64,000 bases of DNA from Volvox africanus (lineage: Eukaryota > Chlorophyta > Chlorophyceae > Chlamydomonadales > Volvocaceae), in the NCBI GenBank assembly GCA_030268105.1, contig BSDZ01000023.1:2232001-2296000 (forward strand). The letters run 5' to 3'. The notes under the pieces are model-generated. The model saw nothing but the letters and a program-made list of their open reading frames with translations, searched no databases and was not told the origin of the DNA. The first letter of the stretch is position 1, and every line of letters starts with the position of its first letter. Of this stretch, positions 23,701-36,818 are shown piece after piece. A program made the translations under genes and the position numbers.

Positions 23701-26700
23701 GGCAGTGTTCATAAGTGGATCTTAAACTTACATTCTGCGATTTGGCCTTCGTAGGCGGACACAACAGGGTCACTACACCCATGAAATCGAAACGGGTAAG
23801 ATATGATACGGGATCGAGTTCAAAGGTGACATGTGTATTTCTTGATGCCTTGACTGACTGAGGGATTACCTTGCAGGGATGCTTCGCTCTAGAGTGGTGA
23901 ATGACCCTTCCCCTTGGTTTTGGATGTAGGATATTCTGCCACTGACATTTCCGATTGGGCCTTTGTAGGCAGCCACAATTCCAGGACGGGCTTAGTATGC
24001 TAGGCGTCCGGGTCCGCTGTCCCTTGCGAGGTACGGAAATTCCTTATCCGCAACAGTGACAATCGAATGCCAATAACAGTAATAGTAATAAAAATAAAAA
24101 TAATAGTAATAAAAATAATAATTATTATAAACATTAATATATTTATATAAATAATAATAATAATAAACATAATTAACGTAATAAACATAATAAACATAAT
24201 TAACGTAATTAACGTAATATGAATATTTATAATTATCATAATAATTTTAATCATAATAATTATAATTTTAATTACTATTTTTATTTATTTATAATCATGA
24301 GATTCATAAGAATCATATGAATCATAATGATAGGGCTCCGGTGTTCCCTCCCCATCTCCCTCCCCCGCCCTTTGTCGGCGATGATGGTGGTGCTTTGGCG
24401 GCGTCGGTGGTGGCGTCGGTGGCGGACGGAGGGAGGGACGGAGAGAGGTTCCCATTCCCACCATCGCCACCGCTGCCACCACGGCCACATACACCACTAC
24501 GGCTACCGCCGCAAACACCGCCACCAAGGCGACCGCTGTAAGTATCCTGGGGTATGTACGGGCAGTGTTCATAAGTGGATCTTAAACTGACATTCTGCGA
24601 TTTGGCCTTCGTAGGCGGACACAACAGGGTCACTACACCCATGAAATCGAAACGGGTAAGATATGATACGGGATCGAGTTCAAAGGTGACATGTGTATTT
24701 CTTGATGCCTTGACTGACTGAGGGATTACCTTGCAGGGATGTTTCGCTCTAGAGTGGTGAATGACCCTTCCCCTTGGTTTTGGATTTACGATATACTGCC
24801 ACTGACATTTCCGATTGGGCCTTTGTAGGCAGCCACAATTCCAGGACGGGCTTAGTATGCTAGGCGTCCGGGTCCGCTGTCCCTTGCGAGGTACGGAAAT
24901 TCCTTATCCGCAACAGTATCCTGGGGTATGTACGGGCAGTGTTCATAAGTGGATCTTAAACTGACATTCTGCGATTTGGCCTTCGTAGGCGGACACAACA
25001 GGGTCACTACACCCATGAAATCGAAACGGGTAAGATATGATACGGGATCGAGTTCAAAGGTGACATGTGTATTTCTTGATGCCTTGACTGACTGAGGGAT
25101 TACCTTGCAGAGATGTTTCGCTCTAGAGTGGTGAATGACCCTTCCCCATGGTTTTGGATTTACGATATACTGCCACTGACATTTTCGATTGGGCCTTTGT
25201 AGGCAGCCACAATTCCAGGACGGGCTTAGTATGCTAGGCGTCCGGGTCCGCTGTCCCTTGCGAGGTACGGAAATTCCTTATCCGCAACAGTATCCTGGGG
25301 TATGTACGGGCAGTGTTCATAATTGGATCTTAAACTGACATTCTGCGATTTGGCCTTCGTAGGCGGACACAACAGGGTCACTACACCCATGAAATAGAAA
25401 CGGGTAAGATATGATACGGGATCGAGTTCAAAGGTGACATGTGTATTTCTTGATGCCTTGACTGACTGAGGGATTACCTTGCAGGGATGTTTCGCTCTAG
25501 AGTGGTGAATGACCCTTCCCCTTGGTTTTGGATTTACGATATACTGCCACTGACATTTCCGATTGGGCCTTTGTAGGCAGCCACAATTCCAGGACGGGCT
25601 TAGTATGCTAAGCGTCCGGGTCCGCTGTGCCTTGCGAGGTACGGAAATTCCTTATCCGCAACAGTGACAATCGAATGCCAATAACAGTAATAGTAATAAA
25701 AATAAAAGTAATAGTAATTAAAATAATAATTATTATAAACATCAATATATTTATATAAATAATAATAATAATAAACATAATAAACATAATAAACGTAATA
25801 ATAAAAATTAACATAATTAACGTAATATTAATATTTATAATAATCATAATAATTATTATTAATAATTATCTATAATAATCATAATAATTATTATTTAATC
25901 ATAATTATTATTATTTGAATTACTATTTTTATTTATTTATAATCATGAGATTCATAAGAATCATATGAATCATAATGATAGGGCTCCGGTGTTCCCTCCC
26001 CATCTCCCTCCCCCGCCCTTTGTCGGCGATGATGGTGGTGCTTTGGCGGCGTCGGTGGTGGCGTCGGTGGCGGACGGAGGGAGGGACGGAGAGAGGTTCC
26101 CATTCCCACCATCGCCACCGTTGCCACCACGGCCACATACACCACTACGGCTACCGCCGCAAACACCGCCACCAAGGCGACCGCTGTAAGTATCCTGGGG
26201 TATGTACGGGCAGTGTTCATAATTGGATCTTAAATTGACATTCTGCGATTTGGCCTTCGTAGGCGGACACAACAGGGTCACTACACCCATGAAATAGAAA
26301 CGGGTAAGATATGATACGGGATCGAGTTCAAAGGTGACATGTGTATTTCTTGATGCCTTGACTGACTGAGGGATTACCTTGCAGGGATGTTTCGCTCTAG
26401 AGTGGTGAATGACCCTTCCCCTTGGTTTTGGATTTACGATATACTGCCACTGACATTTCCGATTGGGCCTTTGTAGGCAGCCACAATTCCAGGACGGGCT
26501 TAGTATGCTAGGCGTCCGGGTCCGCTGTGCCTTGCGAGGTACGGAAATTCCTTATCCGCAACAGTATCCTGGGGTATGTACGGGCAGTGTTCATAATTGG
26601 ATCTTAAACTGACATTCTGCGATTTGGCCTTCGTAGGCGGACACAACAGGGTCACTACACCCATGAAATAGAAACGGGTAAGATATGATACGGGATCGAG

Positions 26701-29174
26701 TTCAAAGGTGACATGTGTATGTCTTGATGCCTTGACTGACTGAGGGATTACCTTGCAGGGATGTTTCGCTCTAGAGTGGTGAATGACCCTTCCCCTTCGT
26801 TTAGGATTTACGATATTCTGCCACTTACATTTTCAATTGGGCCTTTGTAGGCAGCCACAATTCCAGGACGGGCTTAGTATGCTAGGCGTCCGGGTCCGCT
26901 GTCCCTTGCGAGGTACGGAAATTCCTTATCCGCAACAGTATCCTGGGGTATGTACGGGCAGTGTTCATAATTGGATCTTAAACTGACATTCTCCGATTTG
27001 GCCTTCGTAGGCGGACACAACAGGGTCACTACACCCATGAAATCGAAACGGGTAAGATATGATACGGGATCGAGTTCAAAGGTGACATGTGTATTTCTTG
27101 ATGCCTTGACTGACTGAGGGATTACCTTGCAGAGATGTTTCGCTCTAGAGTGGTGAATGACCCTTCCCCTTGGTTTTGGATTTACGATATACTGCCACTG
27201 ACATTTTCGATTGGGCCTTTGTAGGCAGCCACAATTCCAGGACGGGCTTAGTATGCTAGGCGTCCGGGTCCGCTGTCCCTTGCGAGGTACGGAAATTCCT
27301 TATCCGCAACAGTATCCTGGGGTATGTACGGGCAGTGTTCATAATTGGATCTTAAACTGACATTCTGCGATTTGGCCTTCGTAGGCGGACACAACAGGGT
27401 CACTACACCCATGAAATAGAAACGGGTAAGATATGATACGGGATCGAGTTCAAAGGTGACATGTGTATTTCTTGATGCCTTGACTGACTGAGGGATTACC
27501 TTGCAGGGATGTTTCGCTCTAGAGTGGTGAATGACCCTTCCCCTTGGTTTTGGATTTACGATATACTGCCACTGACATTTCCGATTGGGCCTTTGTAGGC
27601 AGCCACAATTCCAGGACGGGCTTAGTATGCTAGGCGTCCGGGTCCGCTGTGCCTTGCGAGGTACGGAAATTCCTTATCCGCAACAGTGACAATCGAATGC
27701 CAATAACAGTAATAGTAATAAAAATAAAAGTAATAGTAATAAAAATAATAATTATTATAAACATTAATATATTTATATAAATAATAATAATAATAAACAT
27801 AATAAACATAATAAACGTAATAATAAAAATTAACATAATTAACGTAATATTAATATTTATAGTAATCATAATAATTATTATTAATAATTATCTATAATAA
27901 TCATAATAATTATTATTTAATCATAATTATTATTATTTGAATTACTATTTTTATTTATTTATAATCATGAGATTCATAAGAATCATATGAATCATAATGA
28001 TAGGGCTCCGGTGTTCCCTCCCCATCTCCCTCCCCCGCCCTTTGTCGGCGATGATGGTGGTGCTTTGGCGGCGTCGGTGGTGGCGTCGGTGGCGGACGGA
28101 GGGAGGGACGGAGAGAGGTTCCCATTCCCACCATCGCCACCGCTGCCACCACGGCCACATACACCACTACGGCTACCGCCGCAAACACCGCCACCAAGGC
28201 GACCGCTGTAAGTATCCTGGGGTATGTACGGGCAGTGTTCATAATTGGATCTTAAACTGACATTCTCCGATTTGGCCTTCGTAGGCGGACACAACAGGGT
28301 CACTACACCAATGAAATAGAAACGGGTAAGATATGATACGGGATCGAGTTCAAAGGTGACATGTGTATTTCTTGATGCCTTGACTGACTGAGGGATTACC
28401 TTGCAGGGATGTTTCGCTCTAGAGTGGTGAATGACCCTTCCCCTTGGTTTTGGATTTACGATATACTGCCACTGACATTTCCGATTGGGCCTTTGTAGGC
28501 AGCCACAATTCCAGGACGGGCTTAGTATGCTAGGAGTCCGGGTCCGCTGTCCCTTGCGAGGTACGGAAATTCCTTATCCGCAACAGTATCCTGGGGTATG
28601 TACGGGCAGTGTTCATAATTGGATCTTAAACTGACATTCTGCGATTTGGCCTTCGTAGGCGGACACAACAGGGTCACTACACCCATGAAATCGAAACGGG
28701 TAAGATATGATACGGGATCGAGTTCAAAGGTGACATGTGTATTTCTTGATGCCTTGACTGACTGAGGGATTACCTTGCAGGGATGTTTCGCTCTAGAGTG
28801 GTGAATGACCCTTCCCCTTCGTTTAGGATTTACGATATTCTGCCACTTACATTTTCAATTGGGCCTTTGTAGGCAGCCACAATTCCAGGACGGGCTTAGT
28901 ATGCTAGGCGTCCGGGTCCGCTGTCCCTTGCGAGGTACGGAAATTCCTTATCCGCAACAGTATCCTGGGGTATGTACGGGCAGTGTTCATAATTGGATCT
29001 TAAACTGACATTCTCCGATTTGGCCTTCGTAGGCGGACACAACAGGGTCACTACACCCATGAAATCGAAACGGGTAAGATATGATACGGGATCGAGTTCA
29101 AAGGTGACATGTGTATTTCTTGATGCCTTGACTGACTGAGGGATTACCTTGCAGGGATGTTTCGCTCTAGAGTG
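20716..29174 (+). repeat. Array block: mixed units with 2,094-bp and 2,022-bp duplications
   Basis: Modules end at 21,215, 22,449, 23,309, 24,543, 26,191 and 28,213. The module-containing segment around 21,900-22,500 recurs at 24,000-24,590 (offset 2,094 = short + two long), including an identical AT-tract arrangement. The segment from about 25,020 to 27,100 recurs at about 27,040 to 29,120 (offset 2,022 = one long + three short). It includes the expanded 526-bp module and a distinctive short unit with CTTCGTTTAGGATTTACG and CACTTACATTTTCAATTGGG near 26,795 and 28,817. Several substitutions separate the 2,022-bp copies, so this duplication is older than the 4,976-bp one. Confidence 0.82.
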
Positions 29175-32100
29175 GTGAATGACCCTTCCCCTTGGTTTTG
29201 GATTTACGATATACTGCCACTGACATTTCCGATTGGGCCTTTGTAGGCAGCCACAATTCCAGGACGGGCTTAGTATGCTAGGCGTCCGGGTCCGCTGTCC
29301 CTTGCGAGGTACGGAAATTCCTTATCCGCAACAGTATCCTGGGGTATGTACGGGCAGTGTTCATAAGTGGATCTTAAACTGACATTCTCCGATTTGGCCT
29401 TCGTAGGCGGACACAACAGGGTCACTACACCCATGAAATAGAAACGGGTAAGATATGATACGGGATCGAGTTTGAAAGGTGACATGTGTATGTCTTGATG
29501 CCTTGACTGACTGAGGGATTACCTTGCAGGGATGTTTCGCTCTAGAGTGGTGAATGACCCTTCCCCTTGGTTTTGGATTTACGATATACTGCCACTGACA
29601 TTTCCGATTGGGCCTTTGTAGGCAGCCACAATTCCAGGACGGGCTTAGTATGCTAGGCGTCCGGGTCCGCTGTCCCTTGCGAGGTACGGAAATTCCTTAT
29701 CCGCAACAGTGTCCTGGGGTATGTACGGGCAGTGTTCATAAGTGGATCTTAAACTGACATTCTGCGATTTGGCCTTCGTAGGCGGACACAACAGGGTCAC
29801 TACACCCATGAAATCGAAACGGGTAAGATATGATACGGGATCGAGTTCAAAGGTGACATGTGTATTTCTTGATGCCTTGACTGACTGAGGGATTACCTTG
29901 CAGGAATGTTTCGCTCTAGAGTGGTGAATGACCCTTCCCCTTGGTTTTGGATTTACGATATACTGCCACAGACATTTCCGATTGGGCCTTTGTAGGCAGC
30001 CACAATTCCAGGACGGGCTTAGTATGCTAGGCGTCCGGGTCCGCTGTGCCTTGCAAGGTACGGAAATTCCTTATCCGCAACAGTATCCTGGGGTAAGTAC
30101 GGGCAGTGTTCATAAGTGGATCTTAAACTGACATTCTGCGATTTGGCCTTCGTAGGCGGACACAACAGGGTCACTACACCCATGAAATCGAAACGGGTAA
30201 GATATGATACGGGATCGAGTTCAAAGGTGACATGTGTATTTCTTGATGCCTTGACTGACTGAGGGATTACCTTGCAGGGATGTTTCGCTCTAGAGTGGTG
30301 AATGACCCTTCCCCTTGGTTTTGGATTTACGATATACTGCCACTGACATTTCCGATTGGGCCTTTGTAGGCAGCCACAATTCCAGGACGGGCTTAGTATG
30401 CTAGGCGTCCGGGTCCGCTGTCCCTTGCGAGGTACGGAAATTCCTTATCCGCAACAGTGTCCTGGGGTATGTACGGGCAGTGTTCATAAGTGGATCTTAA
30501 ACTGACATTCTGCGATTTGGCCTTCGTAGGCGGACACAACAGGGTCACTACACCCATGAAATCGAAACGGGTAAGATATGATACGGGATCGAGTTCAAAG
30601 GTGACATGTGTATTTCTTGATGCCTTGACTGACTGAGGGATTACCTTGCAGGAATGTTTCGCTCTAGAGTGGTGAATGACCCTTCCCCTTGGTTTTGGAT
30701 TTACGATATACTGCCACAGACATTTCCGATTGGGCCTTTGTAGGCAGCCACAATTCCAGGACGGGCTTAGTATGCTAGGCGTCCGGGTCCGCTGTGCCTT
30801 GCAAGGTACGGAAATTCCTTATCCGCAACAGTATCCTGGGGTAAGTACGGGCAGTGTTCATAAGTGGATCTTAAACTGACATTCTGCGATTTGGCCTTCG
30901 TAGGCGGACACAACAGGGTCACTACACCCATGAAATCGAAACGGGTAAGATATGATACGGGATCGAGTTCAAAGGTGACATGTGTATTTCTTGATGCCTT
31001 GACTGACTGAGGGATTACCTTGCAGGGATGTTTCGCTCTAGAGTGGTGAATGACCCTTCCCCTTGGTTTTGGATTTACGATATACTGCCACTGACATTTC
31101 CGATTGGGCCTTTGTAGGCAGCCACAATTCCAGGACGGGCTTAGTATGCTAGGCGTCCGGGTCCGCTGTCCCTTGCGAGGTACGGAAATTCCTTATCCGC
31201 AACAGTATCCTGGGGTATGTACGGGCAGTGTTCATAAGTGGATCTTAAACTGACATTCTCCGATTTGGCCTTCGTAGGCGGACACAACAGGGTCACTACA
31301 CCCATGAAATCGAAACGGGTAAGATATGATACGGGATCGAGTTCAAAGGTGACATGTGTATGTCTTGATGCCTTGACTGACTGAGGGATTACCTTGCAGG
31401 GATGTTTCGCTCTAGAGTGGTGAATGACCCTTCCCCTTGGTTTTGGATTTACGATATACTGCCACAGACATTTCCGATTGGGCCTTTGTAGGCAGCCACA
31501 ATTCCAGGACGGGCTTAGTATGCTAGGCGTCCGGGTCCGCTGTGCCTTGCGAGGTACGGAAATTCCTTATCCGCAACAGTATCCTGGGGTAAGTACGGGC
31601 AGTGTTCATAAGTGGATCTTAAACTGACATTCTGCGATTTGGCCTTCGTAGGCGGACACAACAGGGTCACTACACCCATGAAATCGAAACGGGTAAGATA
31701 TGATACGGGATCGAGTTCAAAGGTGACATGTGTATTTCTTGATGCCTTGACTGACTGAGGGATTACCTTGCAGGGATGTTTCGCTCTAGAGTGGTGAATG
31801 ACCCTTCCCCTTGGTTTTGGATTTACGATATACTGCCACAGACATTTCCGATTGGGCCTTTGTAGGCAGCCACAATTCCAGGACGGGCTTAGTATGCTAG
31901 GCGTCCGGGTCCGCTGTGCCTTGCGAGGTACGGAAATTCCTTATCCGCAACAGTATCCTGGGGTAAGTACGGGCAGTGTTCATAAGTGGATCTTAAACTG
32001 ACATTCTGCGATTTGGCCTTCGTAGGCGGACACAACAGGGTCACTACACCCATGAAATCGAAACGGGTAAGATATGATACGGGATCGAGTTCAAAGGTGA

Positions 32101-32541
32101 CATGTGTATTTCTTGATGCCTTGACTGACTGAGGGATTACCTTGCAGGGATGTTTCGCTCTAAGGTGGTGAATGACCCTTCCCCTTGGTTTTGGATTTAC
32201 GATATACTGCCACTGACATTTCCGATTGGGCCTTTGTAGGCAGCCACAATTCCAGGACGGGCTTAGTATGCTAGGCGTCCGGGTCCGCTGTGCCTTGCGA
32301 GGTACGGAAATTCCTTATCCGCAACAGTATCCTGGGGTAAGTACGGGCAGTGTTCATAAGTGGATCTTAAACTGACATTCTGCGATTTGGCCTTCGTAGG
32401 CGGACACAACAGGGTCACTACACCCATGAAATCGAAACGGGTAAGATATGATACGGGATCGAGTTCAAAGGTGACATGTGTATTTCTTGATGCCTTGACT
32501 GACTGAGGGATTACCTTGCAGGGATGTTTCGCTCTAAGGTG
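29175..32541 (+). repeat. 3,367-bp nine-unit higher-order repeat, copy 1
   Basis: The period equals eight 374-bp units plus one 375-bp unit that has GAGTTTGAAAGGTGAC (29,470). Internal variants occur in a fixed order: GAGTTTGAAAGG, then GTGTCCTGGGG, GCAGGAATGTTTC, CTTGCAAGGTACGG, repeats of these, and finally two TCTAAGGTGG units. The same order returns at +3,367. The left limit is where TCTAGAGTGG (29,170) corresponds to TCTAAGGTGG (32,533). Confidence 0.85.
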
Positions 32542-35500
32542 GTGAATGACCCTTCCCCTTGGTTTTGGATTTACGATATACTGCCACTGACATTTCCGAT
32601 TGGGCCTTTGTAGGCAGCCACAATTCCAGGACGGGCTTAGTATGCTAGGCGTCCGGGTCCGCTGTCCCTTGCGAGGTACGGAAATTCCTTATCCGCAACA
32701 GTATCCTGGGGTATGTACGGGCAGTGTTCATAAGTGGATCTTAAACTGACATTCTCCGATTTGGCCTTCGTAGGCGGACACAACAGGGTCACTACACCCA
32801 TGAAATAGAAACGGGTAAGATATGATACGGGATCGAGTTTGAAAGGTGACATGTGTATGTCTTGATGCCTTGACTGACTGAGGGATTACCTTGCAGGGAT
32901 GTTTCGCTCTAGAGTGGTGAATGACCCTTCCCCTTGGTTTTGGATTTACGATATACTGCCACTGACATTTCCGATTGGGCCTTTGTAGGCAGCCACAATT
33001 CCAGGACGGGCTTAGTATGCTAGGCGTCCGGGTCCGCTGTCCCTTGCGAGGTACGGAAATTCCTTATCCGCAACAGTGTCCTGGGGTATGTACGGGCAGT
33101 GTTCATAAGTGGATCTTAAACTGACATTCTGCGATTTGGCCTTCGTAGGCGGACACAACAGGGTCACTACACCCATGAAATCGAAACGGGTAAGATATGA
33201 TACGGGATCGAGTTCAAAGGTGACATGTGTATTTCTTGATGCCTTGACTGACTGAGGGATTACCTTGCAGGAATGTTTCGCTCTAGAGTGGTGAATGACC
33301 CTTCCCCTTGGTTTTGGATTTACGATATACTGCCACAGACATTTCCGATTGGGCCTTTGTAGGCAGCCACAATTCCAGGACGGGCTTAGTATGCTAGGCG
33401 TCCGGGTCCGCTGTGCCTTGCAAGGTACGGAAATTCCTTATCCGCAACAGTATCCTGGGGTAAGTACGGGCAGTGTTCATAAGTGGATCTTAAACTGACA
33501 TTCTGCGATTTGGCCTTCGTAGGCGGACACAACAGGGTCACTACACCCATGAAATCGAAACGGGTAAGATATGATACGGGATCGAGTTCAAAGGTGACAT
33601 GTGTATTTCTTGATGCCTTGACTGACTGAGGGATTACCTTGCAGGGATGTTTCGCTCTAGAGTGGTGAATGACCCTTCCCCTTGGTTTTGGATTTACGAT
33701 ATACTGCCACTGACATTTCCGATTGGGCCTTTGTAGGCAGCCACAATTCCAGGACGGGCTTAGTATGCTAGGCGTCCGGGTCCGCTGTCCCTTGCGAGGT
33801 ACGGAAATTCCTTATCCGCAACAGTGTCCTGGGGTATGTACGGGCAGTGTTCATAAGTGGATCTTAAACTGACATTCTGCGATTTGGCCTTCGTAGGCGG
33901 ACACAACAGGGTCACTACACCCATGAAATCGAAACGGGTAAGATATGATACGGGATCGAGTTCAAAGGTGACATGTGTATTTCTTGATGCCTTGACTGAC
34001 TGAGGGATTACCTTGCAGGAATGTTTCGCTCTAGAGTGGTGAATGACCCTTCCCCTTGGTTTTGGATTTACGATATACTGCCACAGACATTTCCGATTGG
34101 GCCTTTGTAGGCAGCCACAATTCCAGGACGGGCTTAGTATGCTAGGCGTCCGGGTCCGCTGTGCCTTGCAAGGTACGGAAATTCCTTATCCGCAACAGTA
34201 TCCTGGGGTAAGTACGGGCAGTGTTCATAAGTGGATCTTAAACTGACATTCTGCGATTTGGCCTTCGTAGGCGGACACAACAGGGTCACTACACCCATGA
34301 AATCGAAACGGGTAAGATATGATACGGGATCGAGTTCAAAGGTGACATGTGTATTTCTTGATGCCTTGACTGACTGAGGGATTACCTTGCAGGGATGTTT
34401 CGCTCTAGAGTGGTGAATGACCCTTCCCCTTGGTTTTGGATTTACGATATACTGCCACTGACATTTCCGATTGGGCCTTTGTAGGCAGCCACAATTCCAG
34501 GACGGGCTTAGTATGCTAGGCGTCCGGGTCCGCTGTCCCTTGCGAGGTACGGAAATTCCTTATCCGCAACAGTATCCTGGGGTATGTACGGGCAGTGTTC
34601 ATAAGTGGATCTTAAACTGACATTCTCCGATTTGGCCTTCGTAGGCGGACACAACAGGGTCACTACACCCATGAAATCGAAACGGGTAAGATATGATACG
34701 GGATCGAGTTCAAAGGTGACATGTGTATTTCTTGATGCCTTGACTGACTGAGGGATTACCTTGCAGGGATGTTTCGCTCTAGAGTGGTGAATGACCCTTC
34801 CCCTTGGTTTTGGATTTACGATATACTGCCACAGACATTTCCGATTGGGCCTTTGTAGGCAGCCACAATTCCAGGACGGGCTTAGTATGCTAGGCGTCCG
34901 GGTCCGCTGTGCCTTGCGAGGTACGGAAATTCCTTATCCGCAACAGTATCCTGGGGTAAGTACGGGCAGTGTTCATAAGTGGATCTTAAACTGACATTCT
35001 GCGATTTGGCCTTCGTAGGCGGACACAACAGGGTCACTACACCCATGAAATCGAAACGGGTAAGATATGATACGGGATCGAGTTCAAAGGTGACATGTGT
35101 ATTTCTTGATGCCTTGACTGACTGAGGGATTACCTTGCAGGGATGTTTCGCTCTAGAGTGGTGAATGACCCTTCCCCTTGGTTTTGGATTTACGATATAC
35201 TGCCACAGACATTTCCGATTGGGCCTTTGTAGGCAGCCACAATTCCAGGACGGGCTTAGTATGCTAGGCGTCCGGGTCCGCTGTGCCTTGCGAGGTACGG
35301 AAATTCCTTATCCGCAACAGTATCCTGGGGTAAGTACGGGCAGTGTTCATAAGTGGATCTTAAACTGACATTCTGCGATTTGGCCTTCGTAGGCGGACAC
35401 AACAGGGTCACTACACCCATGAAATCGAAACGGGTAAGATATGATACGGGATCGAGTTCAAAGGTGACATGTGTATTTCTTGATGCCTTGACTGACTGAG

Positions 35501-35908
35501 GGATTACCTTGCAGGGATGTTTCGCTCTAAGGTGGTGAATGACCCTTCCCCTTGGTTTTGGATTTACGATATACTGCCACTGACATTTCCGATTGGGCCT
35601 TTGTAGGCAGCCACAATTCCAGGACGGGCTTAGTATGCTAGGCGTCCGGGTCCGCTGTGCCTTGCGAGGTACGGAAATTCCTTATCCGCAACAGTATCCT
35701 GGGGTAAGTACGGGCAGTGTTCATAAGTGGATCTTAAACTGACATTCTGCGATTTGGCCTTCGTAGGCGGACACAACAGGGTCACTACACCCATGAAATC
35801 GAAACGGGTAAGATATGATACGGGATCGAGTTCAAAGGTGACATGTGTATTTCTTGATGCCTTGACTGACTGAGGGATTACCTTGCAGGGATGTTTCGCT
35901 CTAAGGTG
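32542..35908 (+). repeat. 3,367-bp nine-unit higher-order repeat, copy 2
   Basis: This is nearly identical to copy 1 at constant offset. One visible difference is GTGTATTTCTTG near 34,727 against GTGTATGTCTTG near 31,360. The very low divergence implies a recent unequal exchange, or an assembly duplication. Confidence 0.85.
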
Positions 35909-36488
35909 GTGAATGACCCTTCCCCTTGGTTTTGGATTTACGATATACTGCCACTGACATTTCCGATTGGGCCTTTGTAGGCAGCCACAATTCCAGGACG
36001 GGCTTAGTATGCTAGGCGTCCGGGTCCGCTGTCCCTTGCGAGGTACGGAAATTCCTTATCCGCAACAGTATCCTGGGGTATGTACGGGCAGTGTTCATAA
36101 GTGGATCTTAAACTGACATTCTCCGATTTGGCCTTCGTAGGCGGACACAACAGGGTCACTACACCCATGAAATAGAAACGGGTAAGATATGATACGGGAT
36201 CGAGTTTGAAAGGTGACATGTGTATGTCTTGATGCCTTGACTGACTGAGGGATTACCTTGCAGGGATGTTTCGCTCTAGAGTGGTGAATGACCCTTCCCC
36301 TTGGTTTTGGATTTACGATATACTGCCACTGACATTTCCGATTGGGCCTTTGTAGGCAGCCACAATTCCAGGACGGGCTTAGTATGCTAGGCGTCCGGGT
36401 CCGCTGTCCCTTGCGAGGTACGGAAATTCCTTATCCGCAACAGTGTCCTGGGGTATGTACGGGCAGTGTTCATAAGTGGATCTTAAAC
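35909..36488 (+). repeat. 3,367-bp higher-order repeat, partial copy 3
   Basis: Similarity to the start of copies 1 and 2 (including GAGTTTGAAAGG near 36,204 and GTGTCCTGGGG near 36,444) lasts to about 36,488. There AAACTTACATTC replaces AAACTGACATTC, and later bases also differ (GCAGGGATG for GCAGGAATG; CTAGACTGG for CTAGAGTGG). The same GAGTTTGAAAGG unit appears twice more, near 38,193 and 38,942, 749 bp apart. Confidence 0.78.
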
Positions 36489-36818
36489 TTACATTCTGCG
36501 ATTTGGCCTTCGTAGGCGGACACAACAGGGTCACTACACCCATGAAATCGAAACGGGTAAGATATGATACGGGATCGAGTTCAAAGGTGACATGTGTATT
36601 TCTTGATGCCTTGACTGACTGAGGGATTACCTTGCAGGGATGTTTCGCTCTAGACTGGTGAATGACCCTTCCCCTTGGTTTTGGATTTACGATATACTGC
36701 CACAGACATTTCCGATTGGGCCTTTGTAGGCAGCCACAATTCCAGGACGGGCTTAGTATGCTAGGCGTCCGGGTCCGCTGTGCCTTGCGAGGTACGGAAA
36801 TTCCTTATCCGCAACAGT

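Larger units (their letters stand above)
28214..36818 (+). repeat. Array block: 22 consecutive short units
   Basis: This is the longest module-free stretch in the window, between the module ending at 28,213 and the one starting near 36,819. The spacing of 9,097 bp between module anchors equals 22 short units plus one long unit. It is internally organised as the 3,367-bp repeat listed separately. Units here mostly have GATTTGGCC, ATAAGTGGATC and GGGGTAAGTACGG. Confidence 0.88.

Noticed and set aside
29928..30131. 67-residue open frames in short units (starting MTLPLGFGF)
   Set aside because: Open only in units where CACTGACATT has mutated to CACAGACATT or similar, and closed by TGA in most units. 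Not a conserved gene.
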